64,000 nt of DNA. Origin: Rhyzopertha dominica (lineage: Eukaryota; Arthropoda; Insecta; Coleoptera; Bostrichidae). Shown piece after piece: positions 63,481-64,000 of this stretch (position 1 is the first letter of the stretch; each line of letters begins with the position of its first letter). The notes beneath the pieces are model-generated. The model ran no database searches. It had not been told where the DNA came from and saw only the letters and a program-made list of their open reading frames with translations. The position numbers and the translations under genes were made by a program. The stretch lies in contig QCXZ01000041.1 of NCBI GenBank assembly GCA_025024175.1, positions 10,845,786-10,909,785 of the forward strand. Reading direction: 5' to 3'.

Positions 63481-64000
63481 AGGTGCTAAAGATACGATTG
63501 TAGTAATTTTTACTCCCCAGGGAAAGAGACTCAGTGGATGACTAACTGTATTAAATTAAAACTGAGAATGACAATTGCCTCAGCATTATGCGTCAAGCCA
63601 ACCTTCTTAGATCGTCAGTGTTTATTGCCCTCAATAATATTTTAACCAAATTAAGCTTCATTTAAATAAACTGAAATATATTTAATTGCATTTTTAACAA
63701 CACACTGGGTTTTAATTCGTGCTGATAATGCTTTTACTAGATTCCTAAAACTTATATTAAATAAATTGACTTTCATAAACGTGAGTTCGGATGGATTTTT
63801 AGTTTTTTTTGTATTACTTGTTAAAATGTAATGTTAATTTAGAAATTTGGTACAAAAGTTAGAGCTATCACCGAATATATGACAGATTCTGATGGGATTC
63901 CATATAACAGTAGTTAGTTGATCAATCTTTATAGGAAAAGGTAGAACGGCTGAACTAAGCAGAAATCGTGTTATGACTCATCCTGACCAAGATAGCCTTT
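63481..64000. other. Unassigned window end
   Basis: AT-rich; no ORF or repeat pairing recognised before the window edge. Confidence 0.4.

Overview
The window reads as eukaryotic nuclear DNA from an insect, probably a beetle. That assignment is an inference from several signs: AT-rich sequence, many spliced genes with GT..AG introns of only 52-60 nt beside introns of 1-3.5 kb, AATAAA poly(A) signals, and arthropod-type transposons (jockey-like LINEs, Penelope-like, hAT, Tc1/mariner-like, THAP-domain and fold-back elements). I rebuilt six spliced genes by following reading frame and splice sites. All six close in frame with no frameshift or premature stop, although a few N bases fall inside TUT1 and YLPM1.

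Layout. 0.16-3.8 kb: a 5'-truncated non-LTR retrotransposon on the minus strand with an intact-looking ORF2, next to a dead jockey-like RT (3.8-4.5 kb). 4.9-11.7 kb (+): a two-zinc-finger, Arg/Ser/Pro-rich nuclear protein of ZNF318/CG9776 type, with introns carrying several repeats. 11.9-14.35 kb: a dead DNA transposon with about 270-bp inverted ends. 14.5-21.2 kb (-): TUT1/Star-PAP (zinc finger, RRM, nucleotidyltransferase), whose introns hold THAP, Penelope-like and hAT remnants. 21.2-21.9 kb (-): TPT1/TRPT1 tRNA 2'-phosphotransferase, only 55 nt upstream of TUT1. 22.2-28.3 kb: repeat-rich, with a fold-back element, a 127-bp tandem array broken by an insertion, a tRNA-like SINE and a dead LINE. 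29.2-39.5 kb (-): YLPM1 (ZAP3), 1518 aa with a P-loop. 41.8-48.9 kb (+): KIAA0930 homologue, 631 aa. 51.5-57.5 kb (+): malate synthase, 538 aa, seven exons, ending in Ser-Lys-Leu. 57.5-64 kb: gene-poor repeats, including a long inverted duplication around an RT fragment.

The most interesting gene is the malate synthase. It is a glyoxylate-cycle enzyme that animals mostly lack, here a normally spliced complete gene with a canonical peroxisomal targeting tripeptide, but with changes in two motifs that are otherwise well conserved. No isocitrate lyase is visible in the window. Second is the TPT1-TUT1 arrangement: two RNA-end-processing enzymes on one strand almost touching. Two further points are worth checking: two short introns (in YLPM1 and KIAA0930) are in frame and stop-free, and the YLPM1 repeat domain looks prone to length change.
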